The notes under the pieces are model-generated. The model did no database searches and was not told where the DNA came from. It saw only the letters and a program-made list of their open reading frames with translations. The translations under genes were made by a program, and so were the position numbers. Below are positions 1 to 8,713 of a DNA stretch of 64,000 bases, one piece after another. Position 1 is the first letter of the stretch. The number at the start of each line of letters is the position of its first letter. The DNA is from Candidatus Lucifugimonas marina (lineage in GTDB: Bacteria; Chloroflexota; Dehalococcoidia; Lucifugimonadales; Lucifugimonadaceae): assembly GCA_029593915.1 (NCBI GenBank), contig CP046147.1, positions 1,984,001 to 2,048,000 of the forward strand. The letters run 5' to 3'.

Positions 1-692
1 AGCCAGGTGCAAACGCTCTTTTCATCAACGACAAATCAGTGCGCTCTGGTGCCGTTGGAGTAGCTTTCACGGGCGATCTTGCTGTTGAAACCGTTGTCGC
101 TCAGGGTTGCCGACCTATCGGCGAACCACTGGTTGTGACCGAATCTGAAATTAACGTTATTTCAAAACTTGGCGATCAGACTCCACTCGAAGTTCTTCGA
201 GACTTATTTGATGCTGCTGAAACCCGTGAAAAGCGACTGATTCGTCGTTCGCTTCAGATCGGAATCATCATGGATCGACTGGCGCAAGATAGCACCGAAG
301 GTGAGTTCCTCATCAGGAATGTACTCGGAGCGGATGAAGACGATGGCACTCTCGCCGTCGGTGAGCTTGTTCAAGAAGGACAGGTTGTACAGTTCTTCGT
401 TCGAGACGCTCAAGCCGCCGATGAAGATCTGCGGATGATGCTCGAAGAGTACATCGATAATCTCGACGAAGGCGATATTCCAGCCTCTGCCCTACTGTTC
501 AGCTGTCTTGGACGTGGCCAGTATCTCTACGGGTCGCCCGATCACGACACGACGATGTTCACCGACATGGTGGCTGATATTCCAATTGCGGGATTCTTCT
601 CGAACGGTGAGATCGGACCCATTGGCGATCAGACCTTCCTTCACGGCTACTCAGCAAGTTTCGCACTGTTCAGCCAACCATCGAAGAAGTAG
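1..692 (+). CDS. FIST domain signal-transduction protein, 3-prime part
   Basis: The gene enters from the left edge (reading frame begins at base 3), so the N-terminal FIST_N half is missing. The first visible residues, PGANALFINDKSVRSGAVGVA, match the FIST pattern in which a short strand precedes a Gly-Ala-Val-Gly-Val segment. The later part, with LFSCLGRGQYLYG and GFFSNGEIGPIGDQTFLHGY, is typical of the FIST_C domain. FIST proteins are thought to be cytoplasmic small-ligand (amino acid) sensors, often found with histidine kinases, cyclases or chemotaxis receptors. The protein ends directly after the FIST_C domain at 692, with no output domain attached, so it probably works with a separate partner. 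Domain assignment is from remembered motifs; the ligand is unknown. The GTG at 39 is internal and not the true start. Confidence 0.85.
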   Translation, partial: PGANALFINDKSVRSGAVGVAFTGDLAVETVVAQGCRPIGEPLVVTESEINVISKLGDQTPLEVLRDLFDAAETREKRLIRRSLQIGIIMDRLAQDSTEGEFLIRNVLGADEDDGTLAVGELVQEGQVVQFFVRDAQAADEDLRMMLEEYIDNLDEGDIPASALLFSCLGRGQYLYGSPDHDTTMFTDMVADIPIAGFFSNGEIGPIGDQTFLHGYSASFALFSQPSKK

Positions 693-730
693 GGATCGGC
701 GGGTTCGCTCGCTGAATCGCTACTTCAGAT

Positions 731-844
731 TTCCCGAGTGCATCCGAGGGCTCTCGTAGCTTGAACGCGACGTTATCCCTGGTCACGTCGATTACGCCTG
801 AAGCAGATCAATGGCATTGGCGATGATCCCTCCTGCGTCGGGAA
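731..844. repeat. Dispersed palindrome-ended intergenic repeat, copy A
   Basis: The stretch begins TTCCCGAGTGCATCCGAGGG and ends CCCTCCTGCGTCGGGAA, so its two ends are imperfect inverted repeats (TTCCCGA against TCGGGAA, GAGGG against CCCTC). The same end sequences occur at about 3015-3120 and, inverted, at 9235-9364, always between genes. It has no coding capacity. It could be a MITE-like non-autonomous element or a REP-type palindromic unit. Here it fills most of the gap between two convergent genes, where a folded RNA could also act as a terminator. Confidence 0.6.
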
Positions 845-886
845 GCCGAACGGAGTCTTTGACCATTGCGGCCTCTCGCCCAACAG

Positions 887-1978
887 CTACGGTAGGAACT
901 CTTTGAGTTCTGCCGGGTCGGCGAGTGTGAGTGCCTTGATCACGGCGTGCGTCGAATCACCCGACGATTCAATTAGGCCACCGTCGGGGGAAGTCTCGTA
1001 GCAGCTAATCGCATAGTTTCCGAACGTTCCCACCTGCGCCCGGCGGTAGTCACGCCAACATTCGTCGAACGAATACCCGGTCACACCACCCGCAATCAAA
1101 CGATCAACATAATGTGCCACAAGCTCGGATTCGTGCTCGGCTAAGATTTCGAACGGCACGGCGGTCATCATGAATTTAGCAAGATCGTTGGTACCACCAG
1201 AGTACGCCGGCATCTGCCAATCGATAATCACGGGTTGAGTACCGTCAGAAGTCTCTCTCAGCAAAATATTGCCTTGATGAAAATCGTTGTGCGTCAAAGT
1301 TAATGGTCGACTTCGCATAGCGTCTCGAAGTTTTACAAGACCGGCGCCAAGATATTCACCAGCTACCACAAGACCGCCGGTCTTATCGAATCGCTCGTCA
1401 TCTTTGATAACACTCCAGCCAATCGCTGAGTCAGCAGGGTCTTGATTGAACAAAAATGCCCAATCATCGTCTTTGACCCATTCACTCTCTCCAAGCGCTT
1501 CGTCGCGCCAGAACCGTGCATGAAAAGTCGCCATAAATTCGAGAGTTGAGCGAGCGATTCCGATATCAACTTTGGCGTATTTCTGCCCGGCGGGGAGCAC
1601 GCCTAAGTCCTCGAAAACAAAACATGTCGTTCGCTCGTTGTGATCTTCTTCAGCCCCGTACATTCGAGCGATTGAACCGCCGTAATACGATTCAAGCAGA
1701 CGGTAGCTGCCTAGCTCGGCGACGTAGGGACCATATCCAGCTTCTTTTATTCGCACAGTCTCGTCGTACGGCGGAATTTTCACGATCACGACGTCAGGGT
1801 GTTCGCTGGTTCTCTTCGAGTATTCGACCCGCACTCTGAACAGTTGAGAGAGGAGCGGGTTGTTTCCGGTCATCAGCTCAAACCGAAGACTCGAAATCAC
1901 GCAAGCTCCGGCGCTCGCAAGCATCCTCTCAAGCCACTCTGGCGTAATTTCTTCTCGGCGAATCGGAATTGTCGACAT
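887..1978 (-). CDS. Aminoglycoside/choline-kinase-like phosphotransferase family protein
   Basis: The protein (363 aa from the chosen start) has the protein-kinase-like fold of small-molecule phosphotransferases (APH or ecdysteroid-kinase-like group). The catalytic loop HNDFHQGN lies at about residues 230-237 and the metal-binding IDWQ at about 252-255, followed by a helix typical of the family. The substrate cannot be told from sequence; relatives phosphorylate alcohols, amino sugars or steroids. The ATG at 1978 gives the usual N-terminus, with ITPEWLERML, found in this group. An upstream in-frame start at 2059 would add 27 poorly conserved residues. It is transcribed divergently from the SDR gene at 2105, so the two may share a control region. 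A second phosphotransferase of this broad family lies at 32335. Confidence 0.82.
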   Translation of the reverse strand: MSTIPIRREEITPEWLERMLASAGACVISSLRFELMTGNNPLLSQLFRVRVEYSKRTSEHPDVVIVKIPPYDETVRIKEAGYGPYVAELGSYRLLESYYGGSIARMYGAEEDHNERTTCFVFEDLGVLPAGQKYAKVDIGIARSTLEFMATFHARFWRDEALGESEWVKDDDWAFLFNQDPADSAIGWSVIKDDERFDKTGGLVVAGEYLGAGLVKLRDAMRSRPLTLTHNDFHQGNILLRETSDGTQPVIIDWQMPAYSGGTNDLAKFMMTAVPFEILAEHESELVAHYVDRLIAGGVTGYSFDECWRDYRRAQVGTFGNYAISCYETSPDGGLIESSGDSTHAVIKALTLADPAELKEFLP

Positions 1979-2104
1979 ACCGAAAGTTTCACACCGGATT
2001 CGATTCACGTCCACACCCAGTTCATCCCCGCTATCAACTTCCGATACCATTTCGCCCATTCAAAGCATCAACGACCCAGACAAACAAGGAATCAAAGAGG
2101 CGAT

Positions 2105-2944
2105 ATGAGCAGGTTCGAAGGTCAGGTAGCGGTAATTACGGGCGGAGCACTCGGCATTGGCGGGGCAACCGCTCGCAAGTTGGCATCCGAAGGCGCAAAG
2201 GTATTTATCGCCGATATCGATGATGCGGCAGCCGCCGCGAACGTCGAACGTATCGTGCAGGCAGGCGGCACGGCGGCAGCCAGTCACGTGGACGTTTCGA
2301 TCAGCGAAGACATCGCCCGAATGGTGAACGAGGCGGTCGATCTGTACGGCCGACTCGACATCCTCGTTCAGAACGCTTTCGGGGTGATGGCCGGTGAGTC
2401 TCAGATTCACGGAACAGCCTTAACTGTCGAAGAAGACAACTGGGATTATGGAATCGATGTTCTGTTGAAGGCTTTGTACCTCGGTCCCAAGCACGCAATT
2501 CCACACATGCGTGCAAACGGAAGCGGCAACATCATTAACCTCGCATCTGTCCACAGCTTTCTCCAGGAGCCGGGAATGCTCGTATACGAAGCAGCAAAGG
2601 CCGGTGTAGTTGGCATGACCCGCCAGATGGCAAACGATTTCGGACCAGACGGCATTCGGGTGAACGCAATCGCGCCTGGTCATATCGTTGGCGAGGGCTT
2701 GGCGAAGATGTGGGAAGAGAATCCTTCAGGACACAAGTTCTTCGCCGATCAGTACCCACTGCGAAGAACCGGAGTACCTGACGATATTGCGAACGGAATA
2801 GCGTTCCTGTGTTCCGATGATGCCTCGTTCATCACAGGTCACACGCTGTTCATCGACGGCGGTCTAACGGTCCAGCTTCAGGAAAAGTTTGGCACTCGAC
2901 AGGCTGAGTACATCAGAGCCAATCCGGACACACGACTGCCTTAG
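2105..2944 (+). CDS. SDR family NAD(P)-dependent oxidoreductase
   Basis: A classical short-chain dehydrogenase/reductase of 279 aa. The nucleotide-binding TGGALGIG is at residues 12-19, the acidic IADIDD (about 35-40) suggests NAD(H) preference, and the catalytic residues fit the family: Ser148 in ASVHS, Tyr161 and Lys165 in YEAAK. The usual NNAG motif is changed to QNAFG, a tolerated but uncommon variant. The ATG at 2105, preceded by AAAGAGGCG, is chosen because the protein then starts in the normal SDR position. The open frame runs further upstream but has no family features there. Substrate unknown; a secondary alcohol or ketone in catabolism is likely. Confidence 0.9.
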   Translation: MSRFEGQVAVITGGALGIGGATARKLASEGAKVFIADIDDAAAAANVERIVQAGGTAAASHVDVSISEDIARMVNEAVDLYGRLDILVQNAFGVMAGESQIHGTALTVEEDNWDYGIDVLLKALYLGPKHAIPHMRANGSGNIINLASVHSFLQEPGMLVYEAAKAGVVGMTRQMANDFGPDGIRVNAIAPGHIVGEGLAKMWEENPSGHKFFADQYPLRRTGVPDDIANGIAFLCSDDASFITGHTLFIDGGLTVQLQEKFGTRQAEYIRANPDTRLP

Positions 2945-3014
2945 TAGGCAGTCGGCTTGATCGCTTTTCGTGCTCCGTGAAGTACGCGCCGTCGACTCCT
3001 GGCGAGCAGCTACA

Positions 3015-3120
3015 TCGGACTTCCGAGTGCAGCCGATGGACCACATTGGGGGGAATGATTCAGCGCCACAGGAGAGATCGTTCCGTAACCGATGATCCCT
3101 CCTAACGTCGGGAAATCCGA
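3015..3120. repeat. Dispersed palindrome-ended intergenic repeat, copy B
   Basis: The left end TCGGACTTCCGAGTGCAGCC and right end GATCCCTCCTAACGTCGGG, followed by AAATCCGA, match copies A and C. Extending outward, TCGGACTTCC pairs with GGGAAATCCGA, so the inverted ends are longer than in copy A. The interior differs between copies, as expected for an old element under relaxed constraint. It lies between the convergent SDR and nitroreductase genes. Confidence 0.6.
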
Positions 3121-3166
3121 TTCGTGAACATGTGCGTGATAGGCGGCAGATCAAACGACTACCGAT

Positions 3167-3757
3167 CTATCCCGAGTACTTTCCCTTGAAAGCTATCTCG
3201 CTGGCGTCTTTTCGGTCGTTAGCGAGATTTTGCTTCACCATGCGAGGGTGAATATCGTCGTCGGTGCCACGAGTGCCGACGGCAATTGCACAAATCGTCT
3301 CGAAATTATCCCTCGACACACCGGCAACATCGTAAGCAGCGTCAAGATCAATGCCGCCCATCGCCCGGGTGTTCAGTCCCATCCGATTCGCCTGCAATGC
3401 CAGCGACATCCAGGCAGCGCCAGTATCGAACTGCGCCGTTCGAATCTTGTTGCCTTCTTCATCGACTGTCCTCGCGAACACCAGCACCATCATTGCTGCT
3501 TTGGGTGCGTACCGAGCGTTGCCTTCGCTCAACAAGGCGTTAAATCGCTCACGACCTGGACCATCTGTAGCGTAAACAAATATCCACGGCTGCCGATTGG
3601 TTGCTGACGGTGCCCAGCGGGCAGCTTCAAACAAAGAAGCGATTTCGTCGTCTGACAACGGCTTGTCGGCGAAAGCTTTTGAAGACCAGCGTTCGATGAA
3701 CATCGGCTCAACGTTCGCACTAGCTTGTCGTGAATTCTTCGAATCGCCGCTGGTCAT
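3167..3757 (-). CDS. Nitroreductase family FMN-dependent protein
   Basis: A 196-aa single-domain nitroreductase. Residues 18-27 carry the FMN-phosphate-binding pattern around RWSSKAF, followed by EAARWAPSATNRQPW, the most conserved block of the family. The later segment MALQANRMGLNTRAMGG is the usual dimer and FMN contact region. Such enzymes reduce nitro groups, quinones or activated alkenes with NAD(P)H. It stands alone between a repeat on its 3-prime side and the minus-strand NAD-related operon upstream. Substrate unknown. Confidence 0.88.
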   Translation of the reverse strand: MTSGDSKNSRQASANVEPMFIERWSSKAFADKPLSDDEIASLFEAARWAPSATNRQPWIFVYATDGPGRERFNALLSEGNARYAPKAAMMVLVFARTVDEEGNKIRTAQFDTGAAWMSLALQANRMGLNTRAMGGIDLDAAYDVAGVSRDNFETICAIAVGTRGTDDDIHPRMVKQNLANDRKDASEIAFKGKYSG

Positions 3758-3859
3758 GAAATATCGTTGTCCCTGTGAGCTTTTTTTCGCGTCGCGCCTG
3801 TCTAACAGGCGTTAGATGCGCGCTTGTACGGATTATATGCCTGGTAAATGAACGGTGCG

Positions 3860-4480
3860 TTATTTGCCGTTGTTACGAATCGCCGTCGACGATAGATCCG
3901 ACCGAAACTGTTCTTCTGTCAGTTCTGTGAACATGCTTCGGAAACGAGCCGGCACTTCGAATTCAATGTCGTGGAGACCACGGAATTGACTTTGATCATC
4001 GACTCTTCCGGCCACGACAAATCGACAGCCGTTTTCGTGAATTAAATCCAGCGAATTCTCTACAGACGAATGAGTTCCAGCTACATGATCGGGATAGTAG
4101 CGTTTGTCCATCAGGCGGATATATGTGTCGAACCCGATCACAAATGTTGCACCTGGCAGCAAGGACGATTTTTCTGTAAACCGCGGAGCACTCGTCACGA
4201 TCAGCGAACTGCCCTCGGCCATGATTTGGGCACTACGTTTTTCCAGCTCTTTGCGGGGAAGCATGGGCTTATCGACGTTCGTAATAGAAATCTCGTAGAA
4301 AGTTGGACCACTCACGACTTTTGAAGCGGCATTGAGCATGCTTCGATGTCCGTCATGAAGAGGGTTAAACGAACCGGCTAAAACGACCGGATGAGACGGG
4401 AGCGATTCGCTCACTTGCCCATCTGGCGAAATTACAACCGCACCAATTTCTTCTGCATAAAGTCGATCAATCGATTTCAT
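3860..4480 (-). CDS. Nucleotidylyltransferase superfamily protein (NMN/nicotinate or PPAT type)
   Basis: A cytidylyltransferase-like Rossmann protein of about 206 aa. The hallmark GSFNPLHDGH (residues about 35-44) supplies the HxGH-type nucleotide site used by NadD, NadM and PPAT enzymes. The second conserved ISxTx(I/R) region is not clear and the C-terminal half is divergent, so the exact substrate is unsettled. The chosen ATG at 4480 overlaps the end of the preceding CinA-like gene by 14 bases; an earlier start at 4507 is also possible. It is the last gene of an overlapping operon (nitrilase, CinA-like, this gene), which points to pyridine-nucleotide salvage or repair. Confidence 0.75.
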   Translation of the reverse strand: MKSIDRLYAEEIGAVVISPDGQVSESLPSHPVVLAGSFNPLHDGHRSMLNAASKVVSGPTFYEISITNVDKPMLPRKELEKRSAQIMAEGSSLIVTSAPRFTEKSSLLPGATFVIGFDTYIRLMDKRYYPDHVAGTHSSVENSLDLIHENGCRFVVAGRVDDQSQFRGLHDIEFEVPARFRSMFTELTEEQFRSDLSSTAIRNNGK

Positions 4481-5030
4481 CAAATCGTTCCGTTTCAAGA
4501 ACGTCAAATTCCAGCCGCTCTTCGATTCCTAAAGCCTCTGCGATCGAATTCAGCACTATCGCCGAGACAATCGCATCCTCATCCGCACGTGACCGAGATT
4601 GCTTGTCAAACCATATCGACCCGCCACCAGAGCCGGTGTTTGTTGCCCATGCGATATGCGCTCGGTCTTCACCACGTCGCACTCTATCTGTTGCCACAGC
4701 AGCCGTACATCCCACACCGAACAAAGGCTGGTCGCCGTCATCTCCTTCAGCAAGTTGTTGTGCCCGTTTCAGAGCCGCACGAGCCATCAGTTGAGCCTCA
4801 TTGGCGGAGACATGTTGCTCGGTCGGTTCACCAACGAACTCATGAAGCGCTTTTCGGGAATATGGAACTTGAGCTTCGAGAATAGTTCGTGAAGCTCCCG
4901 GCTCGGCGAACAGATCACTTATCGCCTGAATTCCTGAGCCGGTCACGACGATACACCCCCGCCCCGGAGTTCCGTGAAATTTCTGCGCTAGCTGTTGAGC
5001 GGTAATTTGGGCGGTAACTTGCTCTGGCAC
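4467..5030 (-). CDS. CinA C-terminal-like (nicotinamide-nucleotide amidase family) protein
   Basis: A 187-aa protein resembling a stand-alone CinA_C/PncC domain. Visible matches are EPGASRTILEAQVPYSRKAL (family: PGAS...GGVVAYSNxAK), the Ser-Ala-x-Glu segment SANEAQLMARAA, and LFGVGCTAAVATDRVRRGED in the place of the usual GIAGP block, followed by AHIAW. The canonical N-terminal SCTGG is replaced by TGSGIQ, so amidase activity is not assured. PncC hydrolyses NMN to nicotinate mononucleotide. The GTG start overlaps the TAG of the upstream nitrilase by one base, showing tight translational coupling. Confidence 0.68.
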   Translation of the reverse strand: MPEQVTAQITAQQLAQKFHGTPGRGCIVVTGSGIQAISDLFAEPGASRTILEAQVPYSRKALHEFVGEPTEQHVSANEAQLMARAALKRAQQLAEGDDGDQPLFGVGCTAAVATDRVRRGEDRAHIAWATNTGSGGGSIWFDKQSRSRADEDAIVSAIVLNSIAEALGIEERLEFDVLETERFDEID

Positions 5031-5872
5031 TATTTTCCACCCCAGGCTTCATATATTTCGGGTCGGCGGAAATGCCTGAAGAAAGTTTCCGGAACGTGCC
5101 GTGCGTCTTCCGGTACTGATGCTTCAAGCTTAGCGATGACGATATCTTCGACCGTTCCATCGTTCGATTGCGCCATTATTTTGCCTAAAGGATCACACAC
5201 GAAGGTCACGCCTTCGAAAGTGTGCCCCGCCTTGTTATCGCCGACCTGATTGCATATGGCTGCAAACACAGTATTGTCGTACGCCCTTGCTGGAACATAT
5301 CGTTCCCAGCGCGCCTGTTTGTCGGGAGCAGGTTCTGGACCGCCAGAGGCGTGCGGCATAAAGATCAGTTCAGCGCCTTTGTCGGCGAGTGCTGCGGACA
5401 CTTCAGGGAAGTGGGTGTCGTAACAAATTTCGATTCCAAAACGGATCTTTGTATGATTGAAAATTGGCAGATCATCGCCGTGTCGCCACGTGCCGATCTC
5501 AGTTGTAGGCACGTGAGTCTTCCGGTACTTGCCTTCGATTCCGTTCGCGGAAATCACAAGTTGGGTGTTGTAAACGATTCCACTGGAATCACGTTCCAGC
5601 AGCCCGACTAGAAACCAGATGCCATGTCGTTTGCCGATGGCTTCGAGAGCATTAGTGGTTTCGCTAGGAATTTCTACTGTTGGTGGGATGCGTGTTCCGT
5701 TCGCTGGATCGCCCGAGCGTTCGCTGGTGTTGTAACCGCAAACCGAAAGTTCAGGAAAACAAGCGATATCAGCGCCTTTGGTAACCGCATCGCCAAGTAG
5801 ACGATCTATCGAGTCGAGATTGCCTTCAATATCGCCCACTACAGACGTCATCTGAATCGCCGCTATTTTCAC
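5030..5872 (-). CDS. Carbon-nitrogen hydrolase (nitrilase superfamily amidohydrolase)
   Basis: The protein has the complete nitrilase-superfamily catalytic triad in context: Glu in CFPELSVCGYN (about residue 41), Lys in GKYRKTHVP and Cys in FGIEICYDTHFPE. About 280 aa from the chosen GTG, just before KIAAIQMTS, the normal N-terminus of the family; an upstream TTG (5962) would add a basic 30-residue extension with no support. Members hydrolyse nitriles, omega-amides, carbamoyl compounds or supply ammonia to NAD synthetase. It is the first gene of a three-gene overlapping minus-strand operon whose other products look like NMN-related enzymes. Confidence 0.85.
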   Translation of the reverse strand: MKIAAIQMTSVVGDIEGNLDSIDRLLGDAVTKGADIACFPELSVCGYNTSERSGDPANGTRIPPTVEIPSETTNALEAIGKRHGIWFLVGLLERDSSGIVYNTQLVISANGIEGKYRKTHVPTTEIGTWRHGDDLPIFNHTKIRFGIEICYDTHFPEVSAALADKGAELIFMPHASGGPEPAPDKQARWERYVPARAYDNTVFAAICNQVGDNKAGHTFEGVTFVCDPLGKIMAQSNDGTVEDIVIAKLEASVPEDARHVPETFFRHFRRPEIYEAWGGK

Positions 5873-6130
5873 GTCTTGCAAGGTTCGCTCCGGTGTTCGT
5901 CGCCTTTTCCAAATATGGCTGAATCGTACAGGAGATAAGTGGCCTTCAAACACCGGTAGCAATCAGCATTCGAATAAGAATCCCCTAAAGGCATCTAGAA
6001 ATCACGATTTACGCGTCGATGAATCAGGCGTAGTGTGTGCCGCAAGCGGGCGATCATTTGGCGAGGGCTGAACTGAATCGCTGATTCACGCTGACACCAA
6101 AGCCAGTGCTCCGGAAAGTTAAAGCCAACA

Positions 6131-7207
6131 ATGCTCGAACATTTTCATGTTGCTGAAGAAGACGAAGTTCGGATCATGCCCGATGCTCTTCGAAAGACGG
6201 TCAACGAACTCTTTCTGAAGATAGGCTTTTCTGAACAGGACGCCTGGCAGTCGACTGACGTATTGCTGTTGTCGGACACCCGTGGTGTCGACACGCACGG
6301 CGTTTCGAACATGATGCGTCGTTACATCGAGGGTGTTGCGGAAGGGTTCATCAATCCAACTCCCAAATGGACGATCACCCGCGAAACACCGACCACAGCC
6401 AACGTCGATTGCGACCGTGGTCTCGGCATAGCTGTTATCCCGCAAGTCATGGAATTGGCGATAGAAAAGGCACGTGACACCGGCATCGGTGCGATCACAA
6501 TGGGCAACGGTCGGCACGCCGGGATGATCGCCTATCACGCAATGATGGCACTCCCGCACGACATGATCGGCTACGCGATTACCGCGGGCGGACAAAGCAT
6601 GCCTCCTACGTTTGGAGCAGAACCCCGCCTGGCTCCGAACCCTCACGCTTGGGCGGTTCCCGGCGATAAAGAGCCACCGTTTGTATTAGATATTTCTTCA
6701 TCGTCGGTCGCAGCCAACAAGGTTCAGCTACTGCGCCGAATGAACTCGATGACCATCCCCGGAATGATGGCAGAAGCCGATGGAACTCCGATCATGGACG
6801 AACGTCCGGTTCCCGAAGAAACAATCGTGCTTCCCAACGGAGCCACACGGGAGCTTGGTTCGCATAAGGGCTACGGAATGAGTGCGGTTGCTCAAGTTTT
6901 CGGTGGAATCCTTTCCGATGGTGCATTTGGTCCTTACGAGGGCGGACACATGTCGCACTTCGTAGCCGCTTACTCGATCGAAGCGTTCACCGACGTTCAG
7001 CGATTCAAGGAGTCGATGGACGATTTCATGAAGTATCTGCGAGAGACTCCACCTGCGCCGGGACATGACCGCGTCTACTACGCGGGATTGCCTGAGCATG
7101 AAGAATCGATCGACCGCAATGAACGGGGAATCCCGCTTCATCATGAGGTGGTCGAATGGTTCGATCAAGCCACCGCCGAATTCGGTCTTAGCCCACTGGA
7201 ACGATAA
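6131..7207 (+). CDS. Malate/L-lactate dehydrogenase (Ldh2/MDH2 family), paralogue 1
   Basis: A 358-aa member of the NAD(P)-dependent Ldh2/MDH2 (YlbC/YiaK/ComC) oxidoreductases, unrelated to classical LDH. Characteristic segments include RGVDTHGVSNMMRRYI, the conserved GNGRHAGMIAYH with a catalytic-type His, VLDISSSSVAANKVQL and ELGSHKGYGMSAVAQVFGGIL. The family oxidises 2-hydroxyacids such as malate, sulfolactate, ureidoglycolate or 2,3-diketogulonate. It lies 14 bases upstream of a close paralogue at 7222, with which it shares the MLEHFHV N-terminus, so the pair arose by tandem duplication and is probably one transcript. Substrate unknown. Confidence 0.9.
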   Translation: MLEHFHVAEEDEVRIMPDALRKTVNELFLKIGFSEQDAWQSTDVLLLSDTRGVDTHGVSNMMRRYIEGVAEGFINPTPKWTITRETPTTANVDCDRGLGIAVIPQVMELAIEKARDTGIGAITMGNGRHAGMIAYHAMMALPHDMIGYAITAGGQSMPPTFGAEPRLAPNPHAWAVPGDKEPPFVLDISSSSVAANKVQLLRRMNSMTIPGMMAEADGTPIMDERPVPEETIVLPNGATRELGSHKGYGMSAVAQVFGGILSDGAFGPYEGGHMSHFVAAYSIEAFTDVQRFKESMDDFMKYLRETPPAPGHDRVYYAGLPEHEESIDRNERGIPLHHEVVEWFDQATAEFGLSPLER

Positions 7208-7221
7208 GGAGTTTTTGAAAA

Positions 7222-8304
7222 ATGCTTGAACACTTTCACGTTCCAGAAGAAGACCGAGTAACGGTCCGCCATGAGGATCTACTCAAGACCACAACCGATA
7301 TTTTCGAGGCCATGGGTATGCCTCGTGAAGATGCAGAGTTAGCCGCCGACGGGTTGGTAACTGCCGATATTCGTGGCTGCGAGACCCATGGGGTGTCGAA
7401 CATGCTGCGAGCCTACGTACAGGCGTTTGCCGATGGCAAAATCAACCCGACACCTGATTGGAAGATCACTCACGAAACCAAAGCAGTTGCGACTATTGAA
7501 GCCGACAAAGCGCACGGCTTGGTGATCTGTCCGCGTGCGATGGATATCGCTATTAAGAAGGCTAAGAAAGTCGGAATCGGAGCGGTGACGATCCACAACA
7601 GCACGCATGCCGGGATGATGGCGTATCACGCAATGCGAGCGATGCCCCACGACATGATTGGCTATGCAATCACTGGCGGTGGTGCGGTGATGGTCCCAAC
7701 CTTCGGAGCCGAACCACGTGTCGGAGCTGTTCCTCACGCATGGGCTGTTCCTGCCAACAAGATGCCGCCGTTCGTCCTAGATATTTCGTCTTCGTCAGTT
7801 GCCGCCAACAAAATCAATTTACTTAGAAGAACCGGTGCTGATCTGTTGCCGGGGCTTCTCGCCGATGAAGATGGAACTCCTTTGATGGAGGCCCAAGAAG
7901 TACCGGATACGACCCACTTACTGCCGTGGGGTTCCACTCGTGAACTTGGATCGCACAAGGGTTATGGCATGGCAGTTATCGGGCAGGTATTCTCAGGGAT
8001 TCTCTCGGCAGGACTGTTCGGGGTAAGTAATCCACCGGGCAACGGTGCGCAGTTCGTAGCTGCCTTCAGTATCGATGCTTTCCGTGATGTCGCCGAGTTC
8101 AAGGATTCGATGGACGAGTTCCTGACGTATCTGGTCGACACGCCACCGGCTCCGGGTCACGACCGTGTGTACTACGCGGGGCTGCCCGAGCATGAGGAGA
8201 CCGAAATTCGTGAACGAGACGGCATTCCGCTGCATCGTGAGGTGGTCGAATGGTTCGACTCGACCGCTGATGAATTGAAGCTGGATCGAATCGGACGAAT
8301 TTAA
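7222..8304 (+). CDS. Malate/L-lactate dehydrogenase (Ldh2/MDH2 family), paralogue 2
   Basis: A 360-aa paralogue of the preceding gene with the same landmarks: RGCETHGVSNMLRAYV, HNSTHAGMMAYH, VLDISSSSVAANKINL and ELGSHKGYGMAVIGQVFSGIL. A clear ribosome-binding site (AAGGAG) precedes the ATG. The C-terminal portions of the two proteins (PPAPGHDRVYYAGLPEHEE) are nearly identical, while the region lining the presumed substrate pocket differs more, so the pair may form a heteromer or have split substrate ranges. Expression as a bicistron with 6131-7207 is likely. Confidence 0.9.
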   Translation: MLEHFHVPEEDRVTVRHEDLLKTTTDIFEAMGMPREDAELAADGLVTADIRGCETHGVSNMLRAYVQAFADGKINPTPDWKITHETKAVATIEADKAHGLVICPRAMDIAIKKAKKVGIGAVTIHNSTHAGMMAYHAMRAMPHDMIGYAITGGGAVMVPTFGAEPRVGAVPHAWAVPANKMPPFVLDISSSSVAANKINLLRRTGADLLPGLLADEDGTPLMEAQEVPDTTHLLPWGSTRELGSHKGYGMAVIGQVFSGILSAGLFGVSNPPGNGAQFVAAFSIDAFRDVAEFKDSMDEFLTYLVDTPPAPGHDRVYYAGLPEHEETEIRERDGIPLHREVVEWFDSTADELKLDRIGRI

Positions 8305-8448
8305 TCGAAATTACCTGATCGGTTTCATGAGTGGGAACAACCGTGTATTATTCCGCATATTCCGCGACAGCGATTGCGAATAGATATCCGGAAAGATTGT
8401 TGTGGAATTTTCAAAGCGGATCAACCCACTTATCAAATGGTGAATCAT

Positions 8449-8649
8449 ATGGATTGTCCTCACTGTAGTCGAATTACTAGGCGCGCTAACTTCTGCCAAA
8501 ACTGCGGTGGAGAATTAGCACCCGGAGGTTCCGGAAGAGGGAACGTGGTCGCCTGCGCTGGATGCGATGGCACCGGTCGAGTCTTTGACTTTTACGGCAT
8601 AGAAATCGACCATGAGGCTTGCAATGGATCTCGGGTTAGACGAATTTAA
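8449..8649 (+). CDS. Small zinc-ribbon protein
   Basis: A 66-aa protein beginning MDCPHCSRITRRANFCQNCG, a treble-clef type zinc ribbon with two CxxC knuckles. A second cysteine group, CAGCDGTG, recalls the DnaJ zinc-centre repeat but is present only once; a further Cys lies in EACNG. The ATG at 8449 is preceded by GGTGA; an ATG at 8437 is an alternative. No enzymatic domain is visible. It probably acts as a small protein- or nucleic-acid-binding adaptor, but the function is unknown. Confidence 0.6.
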   Translation: MDCPHCSRITRRANFCQNCGGELAPGGSGRGNVVACAGCDGTGRVFDFYGIEIDHEACNGSRVRRI

Positions 8650-8713
8650 CGCAATCTCAACAACGAATATTTCGGGTTCATCGAATCCGAATTTCCCATG
8701 GACGAATCAGCTA

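Noticed and set aside
1799..2104. Long upstream extension of the SDR reading frame
   Set aside because: It runs antisense through the phosphotransferase gene; the SDR fold begins normally at the ATG at 2105.
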